Assembly (NCBI GenBank): GCA_963765815.1
Contig: CAVXXT010000007.1
Span: 620,001-684,000, forward strand
DNA: 64,000 bases
Direction of reading: 5' to 3'
Source of the DNA: DATLNF01 sp963765815
GTDB lineage: Bacteria > Actinomycetota > Actinomycetes > BP-191
The notes below the pieces were generated by a model. That model saw only the letters and a program-made list of their open reading frames with translations, made no database searches and was not told the origin of the DNA. A program made the position numbers and the translations under genes. This document shows, in pieces, positions 40,213 through 51,206 of this stretch (the stretch's first letter is position 1; each line of letters begins with the position of its first letter).

Positions 40213-43200
40213 ATGCCCCGCCCGACCTACCACCTCGACCCCGAGCGCGACGCCTGCGGCATCGGCTTCGTCGCCGACGCGCAGGCACGCCGGTCGCACG
40301 CGATCGTCGCGACGGCGCTCGCGGCCCTGGGCCGGGTCGAGCACCGCGGGGCGATCCACGACGACCCGCAGGCCGGCGACGGCGCGGGCGTCATGCTGCC
40401 GATCGACGCGTCGTTCTTCGCCGCGCGGATGGAGCTCGGCCCCGAGGACGCCGAGCTGCTCGGCGTCGCGATGGCGTTCCTGCCGGCCGACACCGAGGGT
40501 GGCGAGCCGGTGCAGGCGGCGGCCCGTCGCGCGCTCGAGGACGCCTGCCTGCACGAGGGCATCGGCGTCGCGGGCTGGCGGGTCGTGCCGGTCGACCCGA
40601 GCGCGCTGGGCGAGCACGCGCGCATGCACGCGCCGCGAATCGAGCAGGCGATCCTGCTGCGCTCGACCAGCGTCGAGGTCGAGGAAGCCGAGCGCCGCGC
40701 CTTCCGCGCGCGCAAGCGCTTCGCCCGAACGGTGAGCGGTCGCGGCGATCCCGGCGTACCTCGCATCGATCGGCTTCCGCACGGTCACCTACAAGGCGCT
40801 GTGCGCGGCGGAGCAGCTCGGCCACTTCTACGCCGACCTCACCGACGCGGAGCTGACCGCGCCGTACGCCGTCTTCCACCAGCGCTACTCGACCAACACG
40901 ACGCCGACGTGGAACCGCGCGCAGCCGTTCCGCTTCCTCTGCCACAACGGCGAGATCAACACCATCCAGGGCAACGTCAACTGGATGGCCGCGCGCGAGG
41001 GCTCGCTCGGCACCGGCGACCTCATCGACGAGGAGCTGGTCCGCCCGGTCATCGAGCCGGACGGCTCGGACAGCGCGATGCTCGACAACGCGGTCGAGCT
41101 GCTCGTCCGCGGCGGCCGAGACATCCGGCACGCGATGGCGATGCTGGTGCCCGAGGCGTGGGAGGACGCCGGCAACCTTCCGGACGCTGTCCGTGACTTC
41201 TACGCCTACCACGCGGGCCTGACCGAGCCGTGGGACGGGCCGGCCGGCCTCGTCTTCAGCGACGGCATCCGGGTCGGCGCCTGCCTCGACCGCAACGGCC
41301 TGCGTCCTCTTCGGTACGCCGTCTGCGAGGACGGCCTGGTCGTCTGCTCGTCCGAAGCCGGCGTGGTGCCGCTCGACGGCCACGGCGCGGTACGCCGAGG
41401 TCGACTCGGACCGGGCCAGATGATCTGCGTGGACCCCGAGTTCGGGTTCCAGGAGGACGCGCAGATCAAGGCGTGGCTCGCGACGCGCGGGCCCTACAGC
41501 ACCTGGATCTCGCGCGGGCTGCGCCGGCTGCCGGGCTGGGAGCCGGTGGCCGAGCCGGGTCCCGCGCTCAGCCTGCGGCAGGCCGCGTTCGGCTACACCC
41601 GCGAGGAGCTGACTGCGGTCCTGCGGTCGATGGCGTCGTCGGGCAAGGAGCCGGTCTCGTCGATGGGCGACGACACCGCGCTCGCCGTCCTCTCCGGGAC
41701 CCGGCGAGGCGTGGCGTCGTACCTCAAGCAGCGCTTCGCACAGGTCACCAACCCGGCGATCGACCACCTGCGCGAGCGCGCGGTGATGTCGCTGCGCACC
41801 CGGCTCGGCATGCTCGAGCCACTGCTCACCGAGCGGCCCGAGGCGGCGCGCGGCATCGAGCTCAACGGCTTCCTGCTGACGCCGGCCGGTCTCGACGACC
41901 TCCTCGCCGGCGGCGAGGTCATCGGCCGCTTCGCGCGGCTCGACGCGACGTTCCCGCTCAGCGACGGGCCGGCCGGCCTGGAGAGCGCGCTGATCCGGCT
42001 CTCCTTCGCGGCGGAGTCGGCGGTGCTCGCCGGCGCGGAGCTGGTCGTCCTCGACGACAGCGGCGTGACACCGGACCGCGTTCCTGTGCCGATGCTGCTC
42101 GCGGTCGGCGCCGTCCACCAGCACCTGATCGCGTCCCAGCTGCGATCGCTCGGCTCGATCGTCGTCGACTCCGGGGAGCCGCGCGACACCCATCACTTCG
42201 CGACCTTGCTCGGGTACGGCGCCGAGGCGATCTGCCCACGGGTCGCGCTGGAGACGGTCGCCGCGCTGGCCATCAAGAACGACTCGTCTCCGGCCGAGCA
42301 GCAGGACGCCTACCGGCACGCGATCGAGGACGGCGTGCTGAAGGTGATGTCGAAGATGGGCATCTCCTGCCTCGACTCCTACCGCGGCGCGCAGATCTTC
42401 GATGCCGTCGGGCTGGCTCCAGACGTGATCGACCGGTGCTTCACCGGCACGGCGTCGCCGGTCGGGGGCATCGGCTTCCACGAGCTGGCCGAGGACGTCA
42501 TCGAGCGGCACGTGGCGGCGTACGCGCCGAAGCCGGTGCTCGACAACCCGGGCTACGTGAAGTGGCGGCGCGGCGGCGAGTACCACGCCAACAACCCGGA
42601 CGTGATCCAGCTGCTGCGCGGCGTCGCGCAGCCCGACGCGCCGACGCCAGTGCCCGGGGCGTCGAAGGACCTGCTCGTCGTCACGACGGCGCCGGAGACC
42701 CTCACGCCCGCCCCCGCCGCTGACATCGCCGCGGCGCACCAGCTGCACACAGCCACCCGCACGGGCGACCGGACGGCGTACGACCGCTTCGCCGCGCTGG
42801 TCAACGACCGGCCGCCGACGTCACCACGCGACCTGCTCGAGCTGATCCCGTCGGCCGAGCCGCTGCCGATCGACGAGGTGGAGCCGGCGACGCGAGATCG
42901 TCAGGCGCTTCTCGACCGGCGCGATGTCGCACGGCTCGATCGGCGCCGAGGCGCACGAGACGCTGGCCGTCGCGATGAACCTCGTCGGCGGGATGAGCAA
43001 CTGCGGCGAGGGCGGCGAGGACCCGGCGCGCTACCGCGACAACCGCAACAGCCGCGTGAAGCAGATCGCGTCCGGGCGCTTCGGCGTCACGCCGGAGTAC
43101 GCGTCGTACGCCGACGAGCTGCAGATCAAGGTGGCGCAGGGCTCGAAGCCCGGGGAGGGCGGGCAGATCCCCGGCCACAAGGTGACCGACGAGATCGCCC

Positions 43201-44762
43201 GGCTGCGGCACACGACGCCGGGCGTCGGGCTCATCTCGCCGCCGCCGCACCACGACATCTACTCGATCGAGGACCTGTCGCAGCTGATCTTCGACCTCAA
43301 GCAGGTCAACCCGCGCGCGGACGTGTCGGTGAAGCTGGTCGCGTCGGCCGGCGTCGGCACGATCGCGTCCGGCGTGGCCAAGGCGTTCGCCGAGGTCGTG
43401 CACGTCGCCGGCGCGGACGGCGGCACCGGCGCGTCCGCGCTCGGCTCGATCAAGAACGCCGGGCTGCCGTGGGAGTTCGGCCTCGCCGAGACCCAGCAGT
43501 CGCTGATGACCAACGGGCTCCGGTCACGGATCCGGGTGCGCGTCGACGGCGGGTTCAAGACCGGCCGCGACGTCGTGATGGCCGCGCTGCTCGGCGCCGA
43601 CGAGTACTCGTTCGGCACCGCGGCGCTGCTGGCCGAGGGCTGCATCATGGTCCGCGCCTGTCACCGCAACACCTGCCCGGTCGGCATCGCCACCCAGGAC
43701 CCCGAGCTGCGGTCGAAGTACGCCGGCACCCCCGAGCAGGTGGCGGCGTACCTCATGTTCGTGGCGGAGGAGGTGCGGTCCTACCTCGCCTCACTCGGGC
43801 TGCGCACCATGGACGAGGCGATCGGCCGGACGGAGGCGCTGCGGCAGCGTCGTACCGATGACGAGCGCACCGAGCTGCTCGACCTGCGTCCGCTGCTCGC
43901 CGTCGTCGGCGACCGCGACGCGCCGCGCCGGTTCGTCGAGACGCTGCCGATCCAGCGCCAGCACAGCGAGCTCGGCGACCGTCTGCATGACGCGGCACTG
44001 CCCGCGATCGAGACCGGCGAGCACCTCGCGCTCGACTGGACCATCGCCAACGGCGACCGCTCCGTCGGCGCGCGGCTCGGCGGCGCGATCGGACATCACT
44101 ACGGTGCCGGCCGCCCGCCGGGATCGGTGGAGGTGTCGCTCACCGGCACCGCGGGGCAGAGCTTCGGCGCCTTCCTCACCGACGGCATCGCGCTGCGCCT
44201 CACCGGCGAGGCCAACGACTACGTCGGCAAGTCGATGGGCGGCGGCACGCTGTCGATCCGCCCGCCGGCCGACGACGCCGGCATCCCGGTGCTGGCCGGC
44301 AACACCGTGCTCTACGGCGCGACCGGCGGCGAGGTGTTCATCGCGGGTCGCGCGGGCGAGCGGTTCGGGGTCCGCAACTCCGGCGCGACCGCGGTCGTCG
44401 AGGGCGTCGGCGACCACGCCTGCGAGTACATGACCGGGGGCACCGTCGTCATCCTCGACCGGACCGGTCGCAACCTCGGCGCCGGCATGAGCGGCGGGAC
44501 GGCGTACGTGTACGACGATGACACGTCGTTCCCGGTCCGGGTCAACACCGCCATGGTCCGCGTGGACCGGGTGCCGTCCGCGCAGCACGACGACCTGCGT
44601 GCGCTGGTCGAGCGGCACGTCGCGATGACCGGGTCACCGCGCGGGCAGCAGCTGCTCGACACGTGGGCCGAGTCGGTCAAGCGCTTCTGGCGCGTCGCGC
44701 CGACTCCTCCGGTGATCGAGGTCGACGTCGACGACGAGAAGGCCGAAGCAGCGGCGCGCTGA
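40213..44762 (+). CDS. gltB: glutamate synthase large subunit, broken by two single-base insertions
   Basis: GltB makes two glutamates from glutamine and 2-oxoglutarate. The protein is present in three reading frames: 40213 to about 40737 (glutaminase domain from CGIGFVADAQ), about 40739 to 42892 (TYKALCAAEQLGHFYADLTD, FLCHNGEINTIQGNVNW, central domain), and 42894 to 44762 (EIVRRFSTGAMSHGSIGAEAHETLAVAMN, FMN/Fe-S domain with CHRNTCPVGIATQDPELR, and the gxGxG beta-helix). Dropping one base near 40738 and one near 42893 gives 1515 residues, the normal length. The initial catalytic cysteine follows the propeptide (DACGIGF). No gltD is adjacent. It is either a consensus error or a decaying gene. 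Confidence 0.85.
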
Positions 44763-44766
44763 CGCC

Positions 44767-46933
44767 TTATGCCGCGGAATCCCCACGACGCAGGCGGCTG
44801 GTCAGGAGCGCCCCGCCCGCCGTCGCGAGGGCGAGCCAGAGCAGCGCGCCGGACGCGCCCGTGGCGGGCAGCGGCGCGGTCGGCACCGGCTGTGGCTTCG
44901 GCGCAGCGGGGGCGCGCGGGCGGCGCCGGGGGCACCACCGCACCCTTGAGGCCCGGACCGCTCAGCTGACGGATCGCGACGCCCGCCGCGGACGGAGCAC
45001 TCGTGCCGGCCGCGCTGTTGCACTCGGCTTCCTCGGTGCAGGTGTCCGTGGCGGCCGCCCAGATCTCGCCGGACGGCGCGAACTCGACGTCGATGAAGTC
45101 GAACATGCCCGCGCATCGACCGGGACCGCAGTTGCCGCGGTGGATCGGGTCGTTGACCGGCTGCGCGGTCGTCGAGACGAACAGCGGGTGCGCCGTGTCG
45201 GCGTTGAGCGACGTCATCACGTAGTAGTTCCACGGACGGCCGGTGACGTCGACATCGGGGTCGTCGCGGTCGAAGCGCGTCCCTGGGAAGGAGATCGCGA
45301 TCTGCCCGGGCTTGCCGGCGTCGATCGTCGGGAAGTTGACCTCTTCCACGCCGGGCGGCGCGACCAGCACTGGCTCGGACCACGTGTCGCCGCCGTCGAC
45401 GGAGTGCGCCAGCAGCGGCAGGTGGTCCTCGGCTGTCCACCACAGGTAGTAGATGGTCCCGTCGGAGTCGACGTCCACCGCGAGGTGCGTGCTCGCCGAG
45501 CTGAACTTGTCGCTCACCTGGACGCGGCGCCAGGTCTGCGCGCCGTCCTCACTGATCGCGAGCCACGGGAAGCCGCAGTGTCCCTTGGGCAGGTAGAGGC
45601 GGCCCTGGTTGTCCGTGACGATGTGACCGTGCAGGCTGCCGCACACGCCGACGGGCTGGGTGTTCTGCACCGGCTCGGCGAAGGCAGGGGTGCCGGCGGG
45701 CAGCCAGGTGAGGCCGCCGTCGAGGCTGCGTCCACACGACGCGTCGGCGATCTGGTTGAAGCAGTAGTACACGTAGTTGGGATAGATCCCGAGGCTCTGC
45801 ATGCCCTCCGGCGGAGGCCCGGTCACGACGGTCTGGTGGTCGTTCACGCCGTTGCCGCAGGCGACGGGGTTCTGCGTCCAGGTCTCACCCTTGTCGTCGC
45901 TGAACTGCAGGTAGGTGCAGCCGACGTACAGGTCGGGGGTGAAGACCCGGCCGGTGTCCTCGTCGAGGTAGACGTAGGGGTCCAGCGTCGTCGGCGGCAC
46001 CGTGGTGATGTCGGCCGGCAAGGTGAACTGCACCGTCGACCAGGTCTTGCCGCCGTCCTCGGACCGCTTGATCTCGGTGCGCGCGGCGTTGGTGATCGGG
46101 TTGGGCGGCAGCGCGTCGAACGCACCGGCCGCCATGAACGCGACGCCGTCCTTGTCGATGCCGATCGTCGGCTCGGCAGCGTCGCGCTCGATGTACGCCG
46201 CCTGAACCTCGAGGTCCGGGCCGCGGTAGCTCACCTGGACGTTGTGCTGCTTGCCCGAGTCGTACGGCGCGGCCTCCGCCCTCGCGCGATAGGCCATCGA
46301 GGACGGCGCCGTCACCGATCCGTAGTGCGCGTGAAGCAGGGGTGAGTCCGACGTCGGCACCGGCCGCACCTGGATTCGCACCGGTCCGTCCACGTTGGCC
46401 TTCACCGGGACGAGGGTGACGTTGCGCGTCGGCGTGGCACCCGCCTGCAAGGTCCGCTCGGTGTGACCGACGACGCGCTCGTGCTCCGTGCCAGGGTTGG
46501 CGATGACCGACACGACGACGACCTCATCGTTGAAAGTCGCGGTCGGCGAGCTCCAGAACCAGGTGAGCTCGAGCGCGCCGCTCATGTCGCGGTGCAGCTC
46601 GCCCTGCCACGCAGCGACCCGCGGATCGCTGACGTCGTTCTCGTCCCCGTCCGCCGACGCCGTCTGCGTGAGCGCATTCAGCGCGAGTGGCCGCGACGAT
46701 CCGAACGTCGCATCAGCCCCGACGCCGGTGAAGTACCTGACGCTGTCGGCGGTCGGCGCCTCGAGGTCGGGCGGACCGAGGTACGTCGCCGCCTGGAACG
46801 CCTGGTGCAGCCCCTTGACGGCTCCGACCGGGACGCCGCCCGCAGGAGCGGAGCGAGCCGCTCCGGAGAGGGATCCGAGCAGCGTGACCGAGGCGAGGCT
46901 GACGGCGAGAGCTGCGGAACGGCGAGCGCGCAC
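44767..46933 (-). CDS. secreted sialidase-like (BNR/Asp-box) protein with LPXTG anchor, frameshifted
   Basis: About 720 residues. GTG start at 46933 has GGAG upstream, followed by a signal peptide (RSAALAVSLASVTLLGSLSG). Asp-box motifs S-x-D-x-G-x-T-W occur at least five times (SEDGGKTW, SDDKGETW, SLDGGLTW, SEDGAQTW, SVDGGDTW), indicating a beta-propeller of the sialidase/exo-glycosidase kind. After the proline-rich linker the frame must shift by one base near 44908-44912 to read PTAPLPATGASGALLWLALATAGGALLTSRLRRGDSAA, a sortase signal LPATG with helix and basic tail, ending 4 nt from gltB. Without the shift the ORF runs through gltB. True glycan activity is unproven. Confidence 0.75.
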
Positions 46934-46945
46934 GGGATCTCCGAT

Positions 46946-47021
46946 GATCACGACAGCTATGTCGTGATCTTGTGACCTGTCCACAAGCTCTGCGCCTGTG
47001 GACAGGTCACAAGATCACGAC
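46946..47021. repeat. multi-arm palindromic element between E2 and sialidase-like genes
   Basis: A 24-bp arm at 46961-46984 (GTCGTGATCTTG... ending CTGTCCAC) and its perfect reverse complement at 46998-47021 enclose a 13-nt loop. The outer nine bases of the arm also pair with an extra copy at 46946-46955 (GATCACGACA-GCTA-TGTCGTGATC), so two mutually exclusive hairpins are possible. Unlike the surroundings it is rich in A and T. No T-run follows on either side, so a mobile palindrome is more likely than a plain terminator. Confidence 0.8.
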
Positions 47022-47050
47022 TTGGGGTGGGACACGGGCGGTGCTGAGCT

Positions 47051-48529
47051 CTAGCTCCAGGCGAGGAAGGTCGCCGGGTCGTGCAGCATCGCCGCGATGT
47101 CGGCGAGGAACTGCGACCCGAGCTGGCCGTCGACGATCCGGTGGTCGAACGACAGCGACAGCTGGGTGACCTGACGGATCGCGATCTCGCCGTCGTGCAC
47201 CCACGGCATCTCGCGCACCGCGCCGAAGCAGAGGATCGCCGACTCGCCCGGGTTGAGGATCGGCGTGCCGTTGTCGACGCCGAACGTCCCGACGTTGGTG
47301 ATAGTGATCGTCCCGCCCTGCATGTCGGCCGGCGCGGTCTTGCCCTCGCGTGCGACGGCGGTGAGCGAGCCCAGCGCGCCGGCGAGCTCAGGCATCGACA
47401 GCTGGTCGGCGTCCTTGATGTTCGGCACGATCAGGCCCCGCGGGGTCGCCGCCGCGATGCCGAGGTTGACGTAGTGCTTGAGGACGATCTCCTGCGCCGC
47501 CTCGTCCCACGTCGAGTTGATCATCGGGTTGCGGCGTACGGCGACCAGCAGCGCCTTGGCCACCAGGAGAAGCGGGGTGACCTTCTGCCCGGCGAAGTCC
47601 GGGAGAGCGCCGAGCCGCGGGCGCATCGCCATCATCTCGGTGACGTCGACGGTGATGAACTCGGTGACGTGCGGCGCGGTGAACGCCGACTGCACCATCG
47701 CGGACGCGGTGAGCTTGCGGACGCCCTTGATCGGGATCCGCTCCTCGCGCGGGCCGTCGGCGGACCGGCGAGGAGCCGGCGCGGCCGCCAATGCGACGTG
47801 GCCGTTGGTCGGGGCACCGGACGCAGCAGCCTGGACGTCGTCGCGCGTGATGGTGCCCTGGGGGCCGGTGCCGGCGACGCCGGCCAGGCTGACGCCGAGG
47901 TCCTTGGCGAGCTTGCGCACCGGCGGCTTCGCCTTGACAGCGCCCGAGCTCGGGTGCGGCAGCGCGACCTCGCTGGCGTGCGCGGCGACGGTCGCGGCGG
48001 ACACCCGCGACGGCGGCGTGATCGCCGGGGCGTGGGACAGCGCCGCGTCCTTGCGCGGACGACGCATGAGCGACGTCTCCTTGATGCCGTAGCCGACCAG
48101 AACGGCGGTGCGGCCGCTGGACGTCTTGCCGCCGATCTTCCCTTCCTCGATCACGTCGTCCTCGGCTGCGTCGTCCTCAACCACGTCGGACGACGGAGGC
48201 GTGGTGCCGGAGAGCTCGGCCTGCACGGCCTGGCGCGCGCGGTCCTGCGAGACGTCCTCGGTGACGTCGACCGGGCCGGCGCCGGGCTGGGTGTCGACGG
48301 AGATGATCGGGGCGCCGACGTCGACCGTCGTGCCCTCGGCGTAGTAGAGCTTGGTGACCACGCCGGTGAACGGAGACGGCACCTCCACGGCGGCCTTCGC
48401 GGTCTCGACCTCGACGATCGGCTGGCCGTCCTTGACCTCGTCGCCGACGGCGACGAGCCACTTGAGGATCTCGCCCTCGGTCAGGCCCTCGCCGAGGTCG
48501 GGGAGCTTGAACTCCTTGATGCGTGACAC
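47051..48529 (-). CDS. dihydrolipoamide acyltransferase (E2) of a 2-oxoacid dehydrogenase
   Basis: A 492-residue E2. One lipoyl domain covers residues 1-80 with the lipoylated lysine at 45 (VETAKAAVEV), a flexible linker follows, then the E3-binding domain (VRKLAKDLGVSLAGVAGTGPQGTITRDDV, about 210-240) and the catalytic core ending in SFDHRIVDGQLGSQFLADIAAML with the active His and Asp. Single lipoyl domain and gene order E1 alpha-E1 beta-E2 fit the branched-chain type (bkd), as for Rv2495c-Rv2497c, though pyruvate cannot be excluded. GTG start 13 nt after E1 beta. Confidence 0.92.
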   Translation of the reverse strand: MSRIKEFKLPDLGEGLTEGEILKWLVAVGDEVKDGQPIVEVETAKAAVEVPSPFTGVVTKLYYAEGTTVDVGAPIISVDTQPGAGPVDVTEDVSQDRARQAVQAELSGTTPPSSDVVEDDAAEDDVIEEGKIGGKTSSGRTAVLVGYGIKETSLMRRPRKDAALSHAPAITPPSRVSAATVAAHASEVALPHPSSGAVKAKPPVRKLAKDLGVSLAGVAGTGPQGTITRDDVQAAASGAPTNGHVALAAAPAPRRSADGPREERIPIKGVRKLTASAMVQSAFTAPHVTEFITVDVTEMMAMRPRLGALPDFAGQKVTPLLLVAKALLVAVRRNPMINSTWDEAAQEIVLKHYVNLGIAAATPRGLIVPNIKDADQLSMPELAGALGSLTAVAREGKTAPADMQGGTITITNVGTFGVDNGTPILNPGESAILCFGAVREMPWVHDGEIAIRQVTQLSLSFDHRIVDGQLGSQFLADIAAMLHDPATFLAWS

Positions 48530-48542
48530 TGCGAAGCCCCTC

Positions 48543-49520
48543 TTAGTAGGCGAGCGTGCGGTCGACGGCGTCGAGCACCCGGTCGAGGTCGGGGAGGTAC
48601 TCCTCCTCCAGCCGCGACGGCGGGTACGGCGTGTCGAAACCGGTGACCCGGAGGACCGGCGCCTCGAGCGAGTAGAACGCCTTCTCGGTGATCCGCGCGG
48701 CGAGCTCCGACGCGATGCTGCAGTTGCTCGGCGCCTCGGAGACGACGACCGCGCGGCCGGTGCGCTCCACCGACGCGAGGACGGTGTCCATGTCCAGCGG
48801 CGACAGCGACCGCAGATCGATGACCTCGATCGACGGTCCGCTCTCCTTGTCCGCGGCGAACGCCGCGTCGAGCGCGACCTTCACCATCGGGCCGTAGGCG
48901 AGCAGCGTCACGTCACGGCCCTCGCGCAGCACCCGGGCCGACCACAGCGGGTCGGGCTTGGCCGTGGTGTCGAGGTCGGCCTTCTCCCAGTAGCGGCGCT
49001 TGGGCTCGAAGAACACGATCGGGTCGTCACTGGCGATCGCCTGCTGGATCATGAAGTAGGCGTCGACCGGGTTGGAGCACGCGACGACCTTGAGGCCGGC
49101 GGTGTGCGCGAAGTACGCCTCGGGCGACTCGCTGTGGTGCTCGACCGCCCCGATGCCGCCGCCGAACGGGATGCGGATCGTGATCGGCAGCCGGACGTTG
49201 CCGCCGGAGCGGTACGGGTACTTCGCCAGCTGCGTGACGATCTGGTCGAAGGCCGGGTAGACGAAGCCGTCGAACTGGATCTCGCAGACCGGTCGGTAGC
49301 CGCGCAGCGCCAGTCCGATCGCGGTGCCGACGATGCCGGACTCGGCGAGCGGCGTGTCGATGACGCGCGCCTCGCCGAAGTCCTTCTGCAAGCCGTCGGT
49401 GATGCGGAAGACGCCGCCGAGCTTGCCGACGTCCTCACCCATGATGAGGACCTTGGGGTCGTCCTCCATGCTCTTGCGCAGACCCTCGTTGAGAGCCTTG
49501 CCCAGCGTGACCTGCGCCAT
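48543..49520 (-). CDS. 2-oxoacid dehydrogenase E1 component beta subunit
   Basis: A 325-residue transketolase-like subunit (MAQVTLGKALNEGLRKSMEDDPKVLIMGEDVGKLGGVFRITDGL). It has the beta-subunit pattern RVIDTPLAESGIVGTAIGLALRGYRPVCEIQF and EVIDLRSLSPLDMDTVLASVERTGRAVVVSEA. Works with the alpha subunit to decarboxylate a 2-oxoacid, probably branched-chain. Its ATG overlaps the alpha-subunit stop (TGATG). Confidence 0.93.
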   Translation of the reverse strand: MAQVTLGKALNEGLRKSMEDDPKVLIMGEDVGKLGGVFRITDGLQKDFGEARVIDTPLAESGIVGTAIGLALRGYRPVCEIQFDGFVYPAFDQIVTQLAKYPYRSGGNVRLPITIRIPFGGGIGAVEHHSESPEAYFAHTAGLKVVACSNPVDAYFMIQQAIASDDPIVFFEPKRRYWEKADLDTTAKPDPLWSARVLREGRDVTLLAYGPMVKVALDAAFAADKESGPSIEVIDLRSLSPLDMDTVLASVERTGRAVVVSEAPSNCSIASELAARITEKAFYSLEAPVLRVTGFDTPYPPSRLEEEYLPDLDRVLDAVDRTLAY

Positions 49521-50645
49521 CAGTGCGCCCCTCCGTGACTGCCCTCGAAGCTGTCCATGTACGCCTGGAACGTCGCGCGCTGCTCGGTGATCAGCGGCGT
49601 CTCCTCGACGTACACCTGCTCGAAGAGGTTGGCCGTCGACGGGTTGGGCATCGACCGGCAGCCTTCACGCAGGCGGATGGCGAGCTCCTCGGCCTCGACC
49701 TCGAGCTTGTCGAAGAAGTCCTTGTCCGGCGAGCTGCTGGCGGACGAGGAACGCCTTCATCCGCTCGAGCGGGTCCTTGAGCTTCCATGCCTCGAGGTCG
49801 CTCGACAGGCGGTAGCGGGTCGGGTCGTCGGACGTCGTGTGCGCGCCCATCCGGTAGGTGAACGCCTCGATCAGCGTCGGGCCGCTGCCTTCACGCGCGC
49901 GGTCGAGGGCGGCGCGGGTGACGGCGAGCGTCGCGAGCACGTCGTTGCCGTCGACGCGCACGCCGGGGAAGCCGAACCCGCGGGCGCGCTGGTAGAGCGG
50001 GATGCGGGTCTGCCGCTCCAGCGGCTCGGAGATCGCCCACTGGTTGTTCTGGCAGAAGAAGACGATGGGGGCGTTGAAGACCGCCGACCAGATGAACGCC
50101 TCGTTGACGTCGCCCTGGCTCGACGCGCCGTCGCCGAAGTAGGCGATGACCGCGTCGTCGCTGCCGTCCTTCTGGATGCCCATCGCGTAGCCGGTCGCGT
50201 GCAGCGTCTGCGAGCCGATGACGATCGTGTAGAGGTTGAAGTTCTTCTCGAACGGGTCCCAGCCGCCGTTGCTCACGCCGCGGAAGAGGCCGAGCAGCAC
50301 CAGCGGGTCGACTCCGCGGGTGAGCGCGACGCCGTGCTCGCGGTACGTCGGGAACGCGAAGTCGCTCGGGCGCATCGCGCGGCCGGAGCCGACCTGAGCC
50401 GCCTCCTGGCCGAGCAGCGACGCCCAGATGCCCAGTTCGCCCTGACGCTGCAGCGCGGTGGCCTCGACGTCGACGCGGCGCGTGAGCGCGAGGTCGCGGT
50501 AGAGCTCGCGGTACTCCTCGTCGGTCAGCGAGATGTCGTAGTCCGGGTGGCTGACCCGCTCGCCCTCGGGGGTCAGCAGCTGGACGAGCTCCGCCCCGTC
50601 GTGGGACTCGGCCGGGCCCGGCGATGCAGGCGCCTTGGCACTCAC
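49520..50645 (-). CDS. 2-oxoacid dehydrogenase E1 component alpha subunit, one-base frameshift near the 3' end
   Basis: Thiamine-diphosphate subunit. The TPP motif is GDGASSQGDVNEAFIWSAVFNAPIVFFCQNNQWAIS, and TYRMGAHTTSDDPTRYR carries the phosphorylation-loop-like site. The first frame runs to residue 306 (FLVRQQLA); removing one base near 49727 restores DKDFFDKLEVEAEELAIRLREGC... and STANLFEQVYVEETPLITEQRATFQAYMDSFEGSHGGAH, ending in a TGATG overlap with E1 beta, for 374 residues. The unshifted ORF ends 20-30 residues later in junk. Confidence 0.88.
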
Positions 50646-50798
50646 GTGACTCTCCTCGCGCTGGCGCGCCCTTCGCGGGGTCGCCGCCGTCGGGTGCGAT
50701 TGCGGGTTGCGCGCCCGGGATCTCCGCGCGCGGGACCCACATTCTTGCCTACGAGTGGCCCTGCCGACTAACCCGGGCTTCGGCGGCTCCGGGGACGG

Positions 50799-51032
50799 CT
50801 AGAGGGAGTAGTCGTTGAAGACGAAGGTCGCGACGGCCCACAGCGTGACGAGCAGGCCGACCGTGATGCCGGTGAGGATCCGGCCGCGCGAGGGGGCGGG
50901 ACCTCCGCGGACCGCCATCGGGGGCCAGTTGCCCTCACGGCGGAGCTTGATCAGCGCCATCGAGTTGGCGCCGAAGAGCGCCAGCCCGAACGCGACCATG
51001 AACTCACAGAGGATGACCGGCAGGGGGACCAC
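50799..51032 (-). CDS. small two-helix membrane protein
   Basis: A 77-residue protein with two membrane helices (VILCEFMVAFGLALFGANSMAL and ILTGITVGLLVTLWAVATFVF) joined by a basic loop (KLRREGNWPPMAVRGGPAPSRGR). It resembles small conserved actinobacterial membrane proteins, but I do not recognise a named family. It is separated from the E1 alpha gene by 153 nt of intergenic sequence in which I see only a weak hairpin. Confidence 0.65.
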   Translation of the reverse strand: MVPLPVILCEFMVAFGLALFGANSMALIKLRREGNWPPMAVRGGPAPSRGRILTGITVGLLVTLWAVATFVFNDYSL

Positions 51033-51206
51033 GCGGCGAAGTCTCGCACGCGGCCGAGGCGTCGCCGTACGCCCATCCGGCCCATCCCGGCGACCGAAAA
51101 CCCTGGGCGATCGGCCCTCGAAGGGTCATGATGGGAGCACGGGCCGCCCCGCGTGAGTGTCGTGCGGGCACAGGTGCCGTGGCAGGTGCATGGAAGGAGG
51201 CAGCAC

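Noticed and set aside
38167..40788. An 873-codon minus-strand frame opposite the FadE5-like gene
   Set aside because: Antisense shadow of a well-supported gene, with no motif of its own.
44312..44766. In-frame extension of the sialidase-like protein through gltB
   Set aside because: The extension is low-complexity and antisense to conserved GltB; the LPATG frame gives a proper C-terminus.
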